From Ignavibacteria bacterium (GTDB taxonomy: Bacteria > Bacteroidota > Ignavibacteria > Kapaibacteriales > Kapaibacteriaceae), in assembly GCA_016191145.1 (NCBI GenBank), contig JACPPD010000005.1:1-64000 (forward strand): a stretch of DNA of 64,000 nucleotides, given 5' to 3'. Below the pieces are notes generated by a model. The model was not told the DNA's origin and searched no databases. It saw nothing but the letters and a program-made list of their open reading frames with translations. Position 1 is the first letter of the stretch; every line of letters begins with the position of its first letter. The position numbers were made by a program, and so were the translations under genes. Positions 1 through 8,341 of the stretch are shown one piece after another.

Positions 1-1
1 A

Positions 2-3000
2 ATATGCGGCAGGGCAAGGATCAACGTCCCTTCCGGAGAGACTCCGATTGAAGGGGGCATTGCAGACCCCAACCCCGGAAAGGGATGGTATGGCGGAACC
101 GACGATGACGATTCCAGCGGAGTACTTCGGTATGTCCGAATAGAATTCGCGGGTATCGCTGTACTACCGAATAATGAATTAAATGGATTGACGCTGGGAG
201 GCGTTGGCCGCAGAACTGTTCTCGACTACATCCAGGTCAGCTATGCTAACGATGATGCATTTGAATGGTTTGGTGGTACAGTAAATGCAAAGCACCTGAT
301 TGCATTTGGAACATTGGACGATGATTTTGACTGTGACTTTGGATTTAGCGGCAAGGTTCAGTTTGGCCTTGTAAAGAGATTTCGTCAGATCGCCGACGTG
401 TCTACATCACAAGCATTCGAATGTGATAACGATGGCAGTTCTTCGTTCAACAAGCCATTGACGTCTGCAACATTTTCAAACATTACTGCAATAGGTCCAA
501 TTCGAGATACTTCGTGGACAACGGGTACTGGTAACAATCAATACAGTTCAAGATTTGGAGCGGGTGCTCAGATACGGCGTAATGCTCGAGTCTCAATCTT
601 TAACTCCATCTTCATGGGATGGCCACGTGGTATAGAAATAGCGCAAACAGCCACGATGTTTGCTGCGCTTACAGACTCACTGGCTGTCCGCGCATCTAAC
701 TGGTTCGGCGTTAAGGGAACCTGGCTGAATCTGGCTGGTGGTACTGCGCCTCCGGGAATGGATGCCACCTGGATAGAAACCCCAACCTTTAGCAATGGAC
801 TCGATGCGTCGAATCCAAATAATGCGCAGCTAACAAATCCGTGGCCTGAAAATGGTGCATTCGATCCCATACCGTATCCAACAGCCCCCTACCTTAATAC
901 CGCTCTATACAACAACGGAGGCCCCTTGTATCCAATCAGCGATGCATTCTTTACAAAAGTTGAATATCGTGGTGCTTTCAGTGCAGATGGGCAGGTTCGC
1001 TGGGATGCGGGCTGGGCAAACTACGATCCCGTAAATACCGAGTACAAAGCATCGGTGAACGTAATTATCCGCTCACCGGGTGCAGGCACAGGCGAAAAAT
1101 ATGTGCGCGGGACAAAGGTAAACGTTACGTGGGACACGACGGGAACTCGAAACGAGACCTTCAAAATTGAGTACGGAACAACGATCACAGGTCCATGGAC
1201 AACAGTTGCTGCTTCGGTTACCGATGCGGGTGCAAACAGAGGTATATACGAATGGACTTTGCCGAACATAGTAATGTCATCTGTTTATGTGCGATTGTCG
1301 GCGGTTTCTGATCAAACATCATTTGACGTCTCCGATTTTCCGTTTGCAATAACTGATGTTCCCCAACCTGTTGTACGCGTTATTGCTCCGGGAGCCGCTG
1401 CTGGCGAGTCGTATCGTGTTGGACAAACAATTGCAGTTCGCTGGGATACTACAAACACGCTGAGCCAAAGATGGAAAATTGAATTCGGCAAGAGTGCGAC
1501 AGGTCCATGGAGGATGATACTTGCAAATGTTAAGGATTCAGCTTCCGCGCGCGGTAGCGCATTAGTTGTATTCCGCCGCGAAGACGAAACGACAACTGGA
1601 TATGTGAGACTTATTCTTCTTAGCGATACATCGCGCACCGATGTGAACGACAATCCATTTACAGTGAGTGCTCCAGCACCAGTTCAATGCGATTCAGTAT
1701 TGAAAGGTGAGATCACTGGAAGAGTACATCTCTCTGGCACAAAGGTGTATTGTCTGGATGGTTATGTTTTTGTCAACGATGGCGGTGTGCTCGAAATCGA
1801 ACCCGGGACCATTGTCCTTGGCGACACTGTTGGGCAAAACTCCGTGCTTGCCATTAACCGAGGTGGAAAGATTCTCGCTCGTGGAACTCCGCAGAAGCCA
1901 ATCATCTTTTCATCCAGCGCACGTCCAGGCGAACGTTCCCGAGGCGACTGGGGTGGCGTTGTAATATGCGGCAGGGCAAGGATCAACGTCCCTTCCGGAG
2001 AGACTCCGATTGAAGGGGGCATTGCAGACCCCAACCCCGGAAAGGGATGGTATGGCGGAACCGACGATGACGATTCCAGCGGATTTCGCGGCAAGTCTCA
2101 GTTTGGTCTTGGAAAGAGATTCCGTTCTGTTGCCGATGTATCGACGTCGCAAACCTTCGAGCAAGACAATGATGGTTCCGGTTCCGCAAACGAGCCATTC
2201 ACTGCACCTGTGTTTTCCAACATCACGTCCATCGGTCCAATTCAGGATACATCGTGGACGACTGGCAACGGCAACAACCAGTACAACTCACGCTATGGTG
2301 CTGCCGCACAGATCCGCAGAAATGCACGAACGTCCATTCACAACTCCGTTTTCATTGGCTGGCCTCGGGGAATTGAAATCGCTCAATCTGTTACCATGGA
2401 AGCCGCATACACCAACGAATTTGAAGTTCGCAACGACTCATGGTATGGCATCAAAGGTTCGTGGATGAATCTGGCATCGGGTACGCCGCCCGCGGGAATG
2501 GATGAAAACTGGATTGCTCAAACCTCGTTTAATAACATTATTGATAAATCATCGCCCAATGTTGCGATGCTTGAAAATTCATTTGCTACAGATGCCGACT
2601 TTAATCCGGTTCCGAAGGCAGGCTCGCCCCTTTTAGCAGCAAGCACAGAATTCACTGGTACAGCTTCGGACCCATTCTTCGAAAACGTATCCTACCGAGG
2701 AGCATTCGGCATGCAGCGATGGGATTTACCCTGGGCTAATTACGATCCTGTAAACGCTGAATACAAACCTCAGGACACAACAACAAGCGTAGACGATGCC
2801 GTGCCTGGTGCAGGCCATGTCGTTTCAGGATCAGCCCAACCGAACCCGGCACAGGACGTAGCTTTAATACGCTATGAACTCAGCAGTACCGACAACATTA
2901 CCATCAGGGTATTTGACGTTACGGGTTCGATTGCTTCAACCTTCATTGCCAACGTGGAACAAGGCGTCGGCGTTTATGAGTTCAAGCTCATAACATCCAG

Positions 3001-3079
3001 CCTTGGCAATGGAATTTATTATGTGGCGATTACCGGCCGTAAAGGCTCCTTCACCATTCCGGTGACCGTAACCCGTTAG
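2..3079 (+). CDS. Large repeat-containing T9SS cargo protein, 5' end outside window
   Basis: The frame is open from base 2, so the true start lies upstream; a TTG at 188 is only an internal codon. Visible order: a beta-helix-like unit A (to about 1040) with WGG/GKGWYGGTDDDDSSG and WPRGIEIAQ motifs; two Ig-like modules (about 1050-1360 and 1365-1670), each with a 'RSPGAG/APGAAAGE...V.WDTT' pattern and 'TGPW'; a second unit B (about 1687-2770) homologous to A; and a T9SS C-terminal sorting domain (about 2820-3079; 'AQPNPAQDVALIRYEL' ... 'GNGIYYVAI'). Units A and B align over their whole visible length. One stretch is identical at DNA level (1-121 and 1963-2083), and B lacks 74 codons present in A. 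Function is unknown. By family it should be an exported cell-surface or released protein. A strong terminator follows. Confidence 0.85.
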   Translation: MCGRARINVPSGETPIEGGIADPNPGKGWYGGTDDDDSSGVLRYVRIEFAGIAVLPNNELNGLTLGGVGRRTVLDYIQVSYANDDAFEWFGGTVNAKHLIAFGTLDDDFDCDFGFSGKVQFGLVKRFRQIADVSTSQAFECDNDGSSSFNKPLTSATFSNITAIGPIRDTSWTTGTGNNQYSSRFGAGAQIRRNARVSIFNSIFMGWPRGIEIAQTATMFAALTDSLAVRASNWFGVKGTWLNLAGGTAPPGMDATWIETPTFSNGLDASNPNNAQLTNPWPENGAFDPIPYPTAPYLNTALYNNGGPLYPISDAFFTKVEYRGAFSADGQVRWDAGWANYDPVNTEYKASVNVIIRSPGAGTGEKYVRGTKVNVTWDTTGTRNETFKIEYGTTITGPWTTVAASVTDAGANRGIYEWTLPNIVMSSVYVRLSAVSDQTSFDVSDFPFAITDVPQPVVRVIAPGAAAGESYRVGQTIAVRWDTTNTLSQRWKIEFGKSATGPWRMILANVKDSASARGSALVVFRREDETTTGYVRLILLSDTSRTDVNDNPFTVSAPAPVQCDSVLKGEITGRVHLSGTKVYCLDGYVFVNDGGVLEIEPGTIVLGDTVGQNSVLAINRGGKILARGTPQKPIIFSSSARPGERSRGDWGGVVICGRARINVPSGETPIEGGIADPNPGKGWYGGTDDDDSSGFRGKSQFGLGKRFRSVADVSTSQTFEQDNDGSGSANEPFTAPVFSNITSIGPIQDTSWTTGNGNNQYNSRYGAAAQIRRNARTSIHNSVFIGWPRGIEIAQSVTMEAAYTNEFEVRNDSWYGIKGSWMNLASGTPPAGMDENWIAQTSFNNIIDKSSPNVAMLENSFATDADFNPVPKAGSPLLAASTEFTGTASDPFFENVSYRGAFGMQRWDLPWANYDPVNAEYKPQDTTTSVDDAVPGAGHVVSGSAQPNPAQDVALIRYELSSTDNITIRVFDVTGSIASTFIANVEQGVGVYEFKLITSSLGNGIYYVAITGRKGSFTIPVTVTR

Positions 3080-3108
3080 GTCTTTATTATCGCAAACAGA
3101 ACGCCGCT

Positions 3109-3144
3109 GGGTGGTGCTGTATGGCACCGCCCCGCTGGTTTTTT
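3109..3144 (+). terminator. Rho-independent terminator after the large T9SS cargo gene
   Basis: Stem GGGTGGTGC (3109-3117) pairs with GCACCGCCC (3124-3132) with one G-T wobble across a 6-nt loop. It is followed by CGCTGG and a run of six T (3139-3144). It lies 30 nt after the stop codon. Confidence 0.75.
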
Positions 3145-3168
3145 GAGTAAACTCTTAACGAAAAAAAG

Positions 3169-3191
3169 CCTGGCACCTGGCACCTGGCACC
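3169..3191 (+). repeat. Short tandem repeat, CCTGGCA x3
   Basis: Three perfect head-to-tail copies of the heptamer CCTGGCA plus CC, in the intergenic region between the terminator and the G11 tract. No function is evident; such microsatellite-like tracts can vary in length by slippage. Confidence 0.8.
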
Positions 3192-3224
3192 ATGAACAAC
3201 CCAGTATAATTAATTGTTTATGAA

Positions 3225-3257
3225 TTTGGAAATGTCACGGGGGGGGGGGTAAGTTAT
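3225..3257 (+). promoter_or_regulatory. Candidate promoter with G11 homopolymer spacer
   Basis: TTTG (3225-3228) is followed by 21 nt, the last 11 being G (3239-3249), then TAAGTTAT (3250-3257), which resembles the Bacteroidota -7 box TAnnTTTG at four of six fixed positions. The arrangement TTTGGA - N - poly(G) - TAAGTTA recurs at 32995-33021 with only 8 G. It lies about 75 nt upstream of the exported-protein operon starting at 3333. Promoter identity is inference; the motif and the tract are seen directly. Confidence 0.4.
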
Positions 3258-3332
3258 TTAAGAACAGACTTGGAGTTGATATTGGTTTTGTCGGTTAGTT
3301 AGTCTATAAGACACCATACTTTGGAGGCCACC

Positions 3333-5081
3333 ATGAGAATAATGCTACTTGCAATTGCCAGTATCATCTTGTTTAACCAACATCATGTCTCCGCTCAGCT
3401 GTGCGATCCTGGACCGACACCAGGCAATTCTCTTGGCAATCGGACGCGCATTGTAGACCTTAATAACCCGTGTGATTGTGATGATATTTACAATCTCAAC
3501 TGGACGCTGCACCTTGTTGACAGCGACCAGCCTGGCCTACGGCTTTCCAATAATTCATTATATGGGTTGTGTCCTGGTGATATTCATGGAGATTTATTTA
3601 TTGCATGGCACACAGCCGCAGTACCGGGCGGTTTTCCTCAACTTGTGCATTCAAATATTCAACAGTTAAGCGACCTATGTCTTGTTGCTGATGAAACCGC
3701 AAATAATCTTATTCTTTCAACTCGAAAACCAGGCAGCCGGATCATCTTTGCGACTACGCTGGCCGCATCCGATGTTGAACAGGCTACAATTACTGCGCTT
3801 GGTCACCTCGGAGTAGGCACGTCGAATCCCAAAGAGATCCTTCAGCTTTGGAATAAGACGACCATTCACGTAGGCACGTTCGATGACTTTCTTGGATATA
3901 ACGCGTATGTTCAGGGACCTTTGGACCAGAATCCCAATCAGTGGAGCAGGATTGTCGGTGACTATGCGTCGATGTTGAGGTTTTCCAAAGACGGCTCAGT
4001 TCGCCTTGGTCTTGGCGGGATCGGAAGTGCTAACGGTGCACTCGATTTCGAGGAAGTCGCTTCATCGGGCAGGTATCGCGGTCTGTCGATGAATTACGAA
4101 TCCAATGGGAATGGCATCTTCTCTTTTGGTAGGTATTGGCCGATGCCGGATACGCGTTTTGCAATTCGATCGTTCGGAAATACATCTTCGACGAATGCAT
4201 TTCTTGTCCAAAACAAGGATGAAACACAGATGCTAAAGGTTTCGGACCAAGGGTATACCATGATTGGAAGTGGCAACCCATTAGAGAGACTTCAGGTTGG
4301 GAACCTCATCACGTTTCATGATGGAGGCTCGAAGTTCATAGGCATGAATGCATATTACGACCCCACTGTTTCAAAAATTAAGAATATTGAGGGTGGCAGA
4401 ATTTCAGTTCTAATGGGTATTTCAGATGGAGCAACTAGTCCCGATGTTTACTTTATAAAAGTTGATGAAAATGCCAGTCAAGGCGAGGTGCTGACAAGTT
4501 TCAAGGGTCTTTCGATTCTCTCCACTGGTAATGCAGGTATTGGCACAATGACGCCGAGTGCGAGACTTCATGTAAAAGGGGCAGGTAGTTCAAGCGCCAC
4601 GGCCTCATTTGCAATCTCTAATTCGAACAATTCAACCCTGGTACAGGTCAATGATAATGGATTCATGGGTATTGGAACCAATTCCCCAGCCACGGAATTG
4701 CACGTATTGGGTGATGTGACAATTGGAGAACTGAAGAACTCGGCGTCAGCTCCAGGGTTCAATAACAGACTCAGCGTTGATGGAATCATCTTTGCAAGAG
4801 AGCTAAAAATCACGGCTCTCAATTGGCCCGATTACGTATTTGAGCCTGAACACAATCTGATGTCGATTGAAGATTTGCGGCAATTCATTAAGGACCATTC
4901 CAGACTACCAGACGTACCTTCAGAAGCAGAAGTTAAAAAGAGCGGCATTGCTGTTGGCGAAATGCAGGAGATCATGATGCGCAAGATTGAAGAACTGACG
5001 TTGTACGTGATCGAACTCTCGAAACGCAATCAAGATTTGAAAAGTGAGTTAGACGAAATGAAACAAGGGCTGGAAAAGTGA
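3333..5081 (+). CDS. Exported tail-fibre/S74-like repeat protein
   Basis: The start is ATG 3333 because GGAGG (3323-3327) lies 5 nt upstream and the protein then begins with a signal peptide (MRIMLLAIASIILFNQ...SAQ). An in-frame TTG at 3321 overlaps that RBS and is unlikely. The body carries at least three copies of a 'G.GIGT..P...LHV.G' motif (for example GIGTNSPATELHVLGDV), as in phage tail-fibre-type beta-structured repeats. The C-terminus has the 'RLPDVPSEAEVKKSGIAVGEM' block followed by a coiled coil ('IEELTLYVIELSKRNQDLKSELDEM'), a combination common in exported Bacteroidota proteins related to the region preceding peptidase S74 chaperone domains. It is probably a trimeric surface fibre or adhesin; the role is unknown. 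First gene of a three-gene operon (GTGA and ATGA overlaps follow). Confidence 0.8.
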   Translation: MRIMLLAIASIILFNQHHVSAQLCDPGPTPGNSLGNRTRIVDLNNPCDCDDIYNLNWTLHLVDSDQPGLRLSNNSLYGLCPGDIHGDLFIAWHTAAVPGGFPQLVHSNIQQLSDLCLVADETANNLILSTRKPGSRIIFATTLAASDVEQATITALGHLGVGTSNPKEILQLWNKTTIHVGTFDDFLGYNAYVQGPLDQNPNQWSRIVGDYASMLRFSKDGSVRLGLGGIGSANGALDFEEVASSGRYRGLSMNYESNGNGIFSFGRYWPMPDTRFAIRSFGNTSSTNAFLVQNKDETQMLKVSDQGYTMIGSGNPLERLQVGNLITFHDGGSKFIGMNAYYDPTVSKIKNIEGGRISVLMGISDGATSPDVYFIKVDENASQGEVLTSFKGLSILSTGNAGIGTMTPSARLHVKGAGSSSATASFAISNSNNSTLVQVNDNGFMGIGTNSPATELHVLGDVTIGELKNSASAPGFNNRLSVDGIIFARELKITALNWPDYVFEPEHNLMSIEDLRQFIKDHSRLPDVPSEAEVKKSGIAVGEMQEIMMRKIEELTLYVIELSKRNQDLKSELDEMKQGLEK

Positions 5082-5875
5082 GACCTCATAATCTGGTATG
5101 GTCTCTGATCGCCACCATTCTGCTGGCTATGTCGGGATGCTACAACAACTCCATAGCTCCGGAACCCTGCGCAGGATACCGTTACGAGCCCCTTTCCATT
5201 ATCGCTCATGAACGGATTGTCTCTGTTGAGACGGAAATCCAGGATACGATTTTCCGTCAAAAAATAATGAGATTTAGAAGTACAAAGAAGAGTACACGGT
5301 ACGAGTGGACAACATCCTTTGACACAACGCGCCTCTGGACAGACTCTGTGCTTACCCTCACGTTTATGAATTATGACGGTCCGGTAAAAATTCGTCTGAT
5401 CACGTTTACAGAGCAGGACTCAAGTTGTGGTGGCAGGAATGGATATGATACAATTTATCGAACCTTTTATGTGGTACGGCAGGACTCTATTGATTCGCGC
5501 ATTTTTGGAAAATACTTTGGTTATACGACGGAACGCCCGAGCGAACCCCTACTGGTTGAGATTGCCCACATAGGATCTGGTCCTAACCCGTACCAGGTCA
5601 AGATTACTCTTCCGATAGGCTGCAATTATCCGTCGAACCCAAAAAGATATGGTACTGTTTATTTTGATTACGGTTGGAGAACTATTGTCTACAATTACAG
5701 CCCACCGTATGATTTTTGGGAGGACAACTGCAGGAATATGTCGGCAACAGGCATTTTGTCGGCAGATGGAGATACAATGAATATTCAGTACTCTTTCATC
5801 CCGCCAACTGCCGACGATCAGTTTCCGGATGAATCGTACCGAAAGTACTTCAGCTTTGTGGGGGTGCGCCAATGA
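5078..5875 (+). CDS. Putative lipoprotein of unknown function
   Basis: GTG start overlapping the upstream stop (GTGA), so translational coupling is likely. The N-terminus is a lipoprotein signal: hydrophobic 'LVWSLIATILLAMSGC' with the lipobox cysteine, then the spacer 'YNNSIAPEP'. The rest (about 240 residues) is rich in Tyr, Asp and Thr with no domain I recognise; 'GCNYPSNPKRYGTVYFDYGW' suggests beta structure. Located between a fibre-like protein and a T9SS cargo in one operon, it may anchor or assist them at the outer membrane (inference). Confidence 0.7.
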   Translation: MRPHNLVWSLIATILLAMSGCYNNSIAPEPCAGYRYEPLSIIAHERIVSVETEIQDTIFRQKIMRFRSTKKSTRYEWTTSFDTTRLWTDSVLTLTFMNYDGPVKIRLITFTEQDSSCGGRNGYDTIYRTFYVVRQDSIDSRIFGKYFGYTTERPSEPLLVEIAHIGSGPNPYQVKITLPIGCNYPSNPKRYGTVYFDYGWRTIVYNYSPPYDFWEDNCRNMSATGILSADGDTMNIQYSFIPPTADDQFPDESYRKYFSFVGVRQ

Positions 5876-8289
5876 CGAAAATGCGGATGCCAGCGATCAT
5901 TATTATAGCGTTGCTTACAATATACTTCGAGTTAAATGCTCAAGCGCCTTGTGAAATAGATTACACATTAACGACTGATGTTAATGCTCCGAGCAACAAG
6001 AAATTCTCACATCGTCCGAACTTTTTTCAGTGGATTGGGCAGGAAGTATTCGATGTGAACTCACCGAATTTTCCCACAGGAACAGTTCAATCTCCATTTT
6101 TTCAACATGCAACTATTACGGATGACCTGTATGAGTTCAGGGACTATCTGGTGGAGGATGGCTGGGAATTGATAATTGAACGGTTCGGGTTTGATTACGA
6201 TGCTGACGGTAATAGAACAGAATCAACAGTTGAGGTACCCAATCCCTATTTCATTCTTTACAACAAGTATAGATCAATCCTTCGTGTTTTGGTACTTATC
6301 GGAGAAGATGACGGCGGATACTCGTTTGTAAAATTAAAATTTCTTTCAACACCGACTTTGGATGGAATCCAAACCAACAGCATACACCAGGCTAATTACC
6401 AAAAGCCATTGATCCCAATAGAGGCCTTTAACTACAATTCAGTTCATGATTTAGTGGCTGTCTCAAGATATGGCAATACTACCGGGGATTGGTTTTGGGC
6501 TGACTTTCCGGTAATGTACGACCCCTGTGCATGTCTATACAAGAGCGAATTGAGCATTGAAGTTAGTTTGATTGCTGAAGCACAAGTCAGTCTCACGACT
6601 ACGGGTACGTTAATCGAAATTCAGGCGGGTCAACAAGGTAATATAGCTGACAATGCGAATCACATTTCGATTTCATCGCTCCTTGAGGCTGGTTCTAAAG
6701 CATACAGTACCTACGAGTCTATCAATTCGTTTACGAGCAAAGAGTTGGCGGCAGTGGATAATGCGATTAGCGAAGGGAAAGTAAGCGCGGAAAGAGGTGC
6801 TGAAGCGACTAATTCGCTGTCACTCCTCCAAAAAACCATCAAAAAAAGCTCGTTTCTTCAGGACGGATTCAAAGCTGCACCATATATTGGGGCGGCCATC
6901 ACACTCATTGATTTCTTATTTGGTGGTGGCCAAACAGCGTCGGTTACTCCGCCAATCATGTTCAGAGAAGAGGTGACAACAACGGGATCAATAACTACGC
7001 AGAACGACATTGAGTCAATTTTCTTTGGCAACCCCGGTGGTACTCTTACCGGCTTTGATATTGCAGACCAACCTTACTACAACAATCCGCTCGGTGGGTT
7101 CGCAGTTGTTAAGACTCCAACGTACGATTATTGGACTGATGAAAGTGGTTACATTTTCGTGAACAGTGAAAATTGTCTTCTCGGAGATTCCTGGGATCAC
7201 TATTACTTCAGGCTGAACACTCCGATTGATTTTGCCGTTAATCCAGGAAGCGGATTCGAATGGGAAGATGCAGGCGACGTTGAAATCGTTGCTTCCTTGG
7301 TTGCTGAATTCGACGACGTGCAAGGCTACCCATTTGTATCCAAGGAAGTTGAGGATCTGGGTAACACGGATTTCATTATTGAGGAGCAGAAGCGTCGGGT
7401 ATCAACTCGGTATGTTCCGCTATCGTGCGCAAGCGACATGACCCTTGAGTGCTGGGTGAAAAGGGACAACACGCATAATAGACCCACGTGTAATTATCAA
7501 AATATTTGGTTCCCCCTGCCGGTTCAGCCAGCTGTATTGCAGCCTCGAGTTTATGTAAAGCTGCTGGTGAACCTGAAACGAAAGGATGGAGGTCCAAACG
7601 TACTGTTTGTTGGAATGTATCCCCTGAGTCCGGGCGATGAGGTTACCGGTTCCGGCAACTGGACCCTCGGTGAGTGGAATACTGCAGTGGCACATATTGA
7701 CCTGAAAGAGGAAATCACTACAAACTCGGAATATGCTGCATGGGAAACAGTCGACATCAAGCCCGATTTTGTATTAAGCAATAATGCAAGTTTGCTGGTA
7801 ACTGCCGGCGAAACAATTACTGTTTCGGGCGAAGTGACGATACCAAATGAAGCAACGCTGAGAATTTCAACACCGGTCTTCTGTGAAGGGACATTGAATA
7901 GCATGGATGTTCAAGATCTTGAAGATTTTTGTACATCGAACCTTGACGGCAATTACAAGCCTGAATCGCGCTCAATGTCTAAGTCTGGACCTGCTCTCTT
8001 CGGTTCAGTCATGCCAGTCGCAGGCGTAACAGGAATTATTGTAAGCAAGGCATTTCCAAATCCGGCATCTAATTCTGTGTCTTTATATGTGGAAGCCAAA
8101 GAACCGACTATCATCAACATCAAGATATTTAATGAAATAGGCATGATGGTCGGTTCAGAGTCAAGCTATGAACTTACAACCGGCATCAACAAAATCAGAG
8201 TTGATGGGTTATATGGAGTAGGGTTCCACTCAATCATAATTGAAGCTGGAGGACAAACGGTAATGCGACGCTTCGTTGTAATGAAGTAG
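5872..8289 (+). CDS. T9SS-sorted secreted protein of unknown function
   Basis: Starts at the ATGA overlapping the previous stop. It has a signal peptide (MRMPAIIIIALLTIYFELNAQ) and about 690 residues without a family I recognise. These include an Ala/Ser-rich helical-looking stretch (about residues 250-340, 'SLLEAGSKAYSTYESINSF...GAEATNSLSLLQKTIKK'), then a glycine-rich hydrophobic patch ('APYIGAAITLIDFLFGGGQT') resembling a membrane-inserting segment, then beta-rich sequence. The C-terminus is a T9SS sorting domain ('KAFPNPASNSVSLYVE' ... 'MRRFVVMK'). The hydrophobic patch within an exported protein is unusual and might mean membrane interaction. Last gene of the operon beginning at 3333. 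Confidence 0.75.
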   Translation: MTKMRMPAIIIIALLTIYFELNAQAPCEIDYTLTTDVNAPSNKKFSHRPNFFQWIGQEVFDVNSPNFPTGTVQSPFFQHATITDDLYEFRDYLVEDGWELIIERFGFDYDADGNRTESTVEVPNPYFILYNKYRSILRVLVLIGEDDGGYSFVKLKFLSTPTLDGIQTNSIHQANYQKPLIPIEAFNYNSVHDLVAVSRYGNTTGDWFWADFPVMYDPCACLYKSELSIEVSLIAEAQVSLTTTGTLIEIQAGQQGNIADNANHISISSLLEAGSKAYSTYESINSFTSKELAAVDNAISEGKVSAERGAEATNSLSLLQKTIKKSSFLQDGFKAAPYIGAAITLIDFLFGGGQTASVTPPIMFREEVTTTGSITTQNDIESIFFGNPGGTLTGFDIADQPYYNNPLGGFAVVKTPTYDYWTDESGYIFVNSENCLLGDSWDHYYFRLNTPIDFAVNPGSGFEWEDAGDVEIVASLVAEFDDVQGYPFVSKEVEDLGNTDFIIEEQKRRVSTRYVPLSCASDMTLECWVKRDNTHNRPTCNYQNIWFPLPVQPAVLQPRVYVKLLVNLKRKDGGPNVLFVGMYPLSPGDEVTGSGNWTLGEWNTAVAHIDLKEEITTNSEYAAWETVDIKPDFVLSNNASLLVTAGETITVSGEVTIPNEATLRISTPVFCEGTLNSMDVQDLEDFCTSNLDGNYKPESRSMSKSGPALFGSVMPVAGVTGIIVSKAFPNPASNSVSLYVEAKEPTIINIKIFNEIGMMVGSESSYELTTGINKIRVDGLYGVGFHSIIIEAGGQTVMRRFVVMK

Positions 8290-8341
8290 GCTGTTACGTG
8301 TGCATCACCTCCGTTGGTTTATGGAGTCCTCATCGACGCTA

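Noticed and set aside
5078-8289. Prophage tail module (because of the tail-fibre-like protein)
   Set aside because: The partner genes carry lipoprotein and T9SS signals, and no phage structural or integrase gene is nearby.
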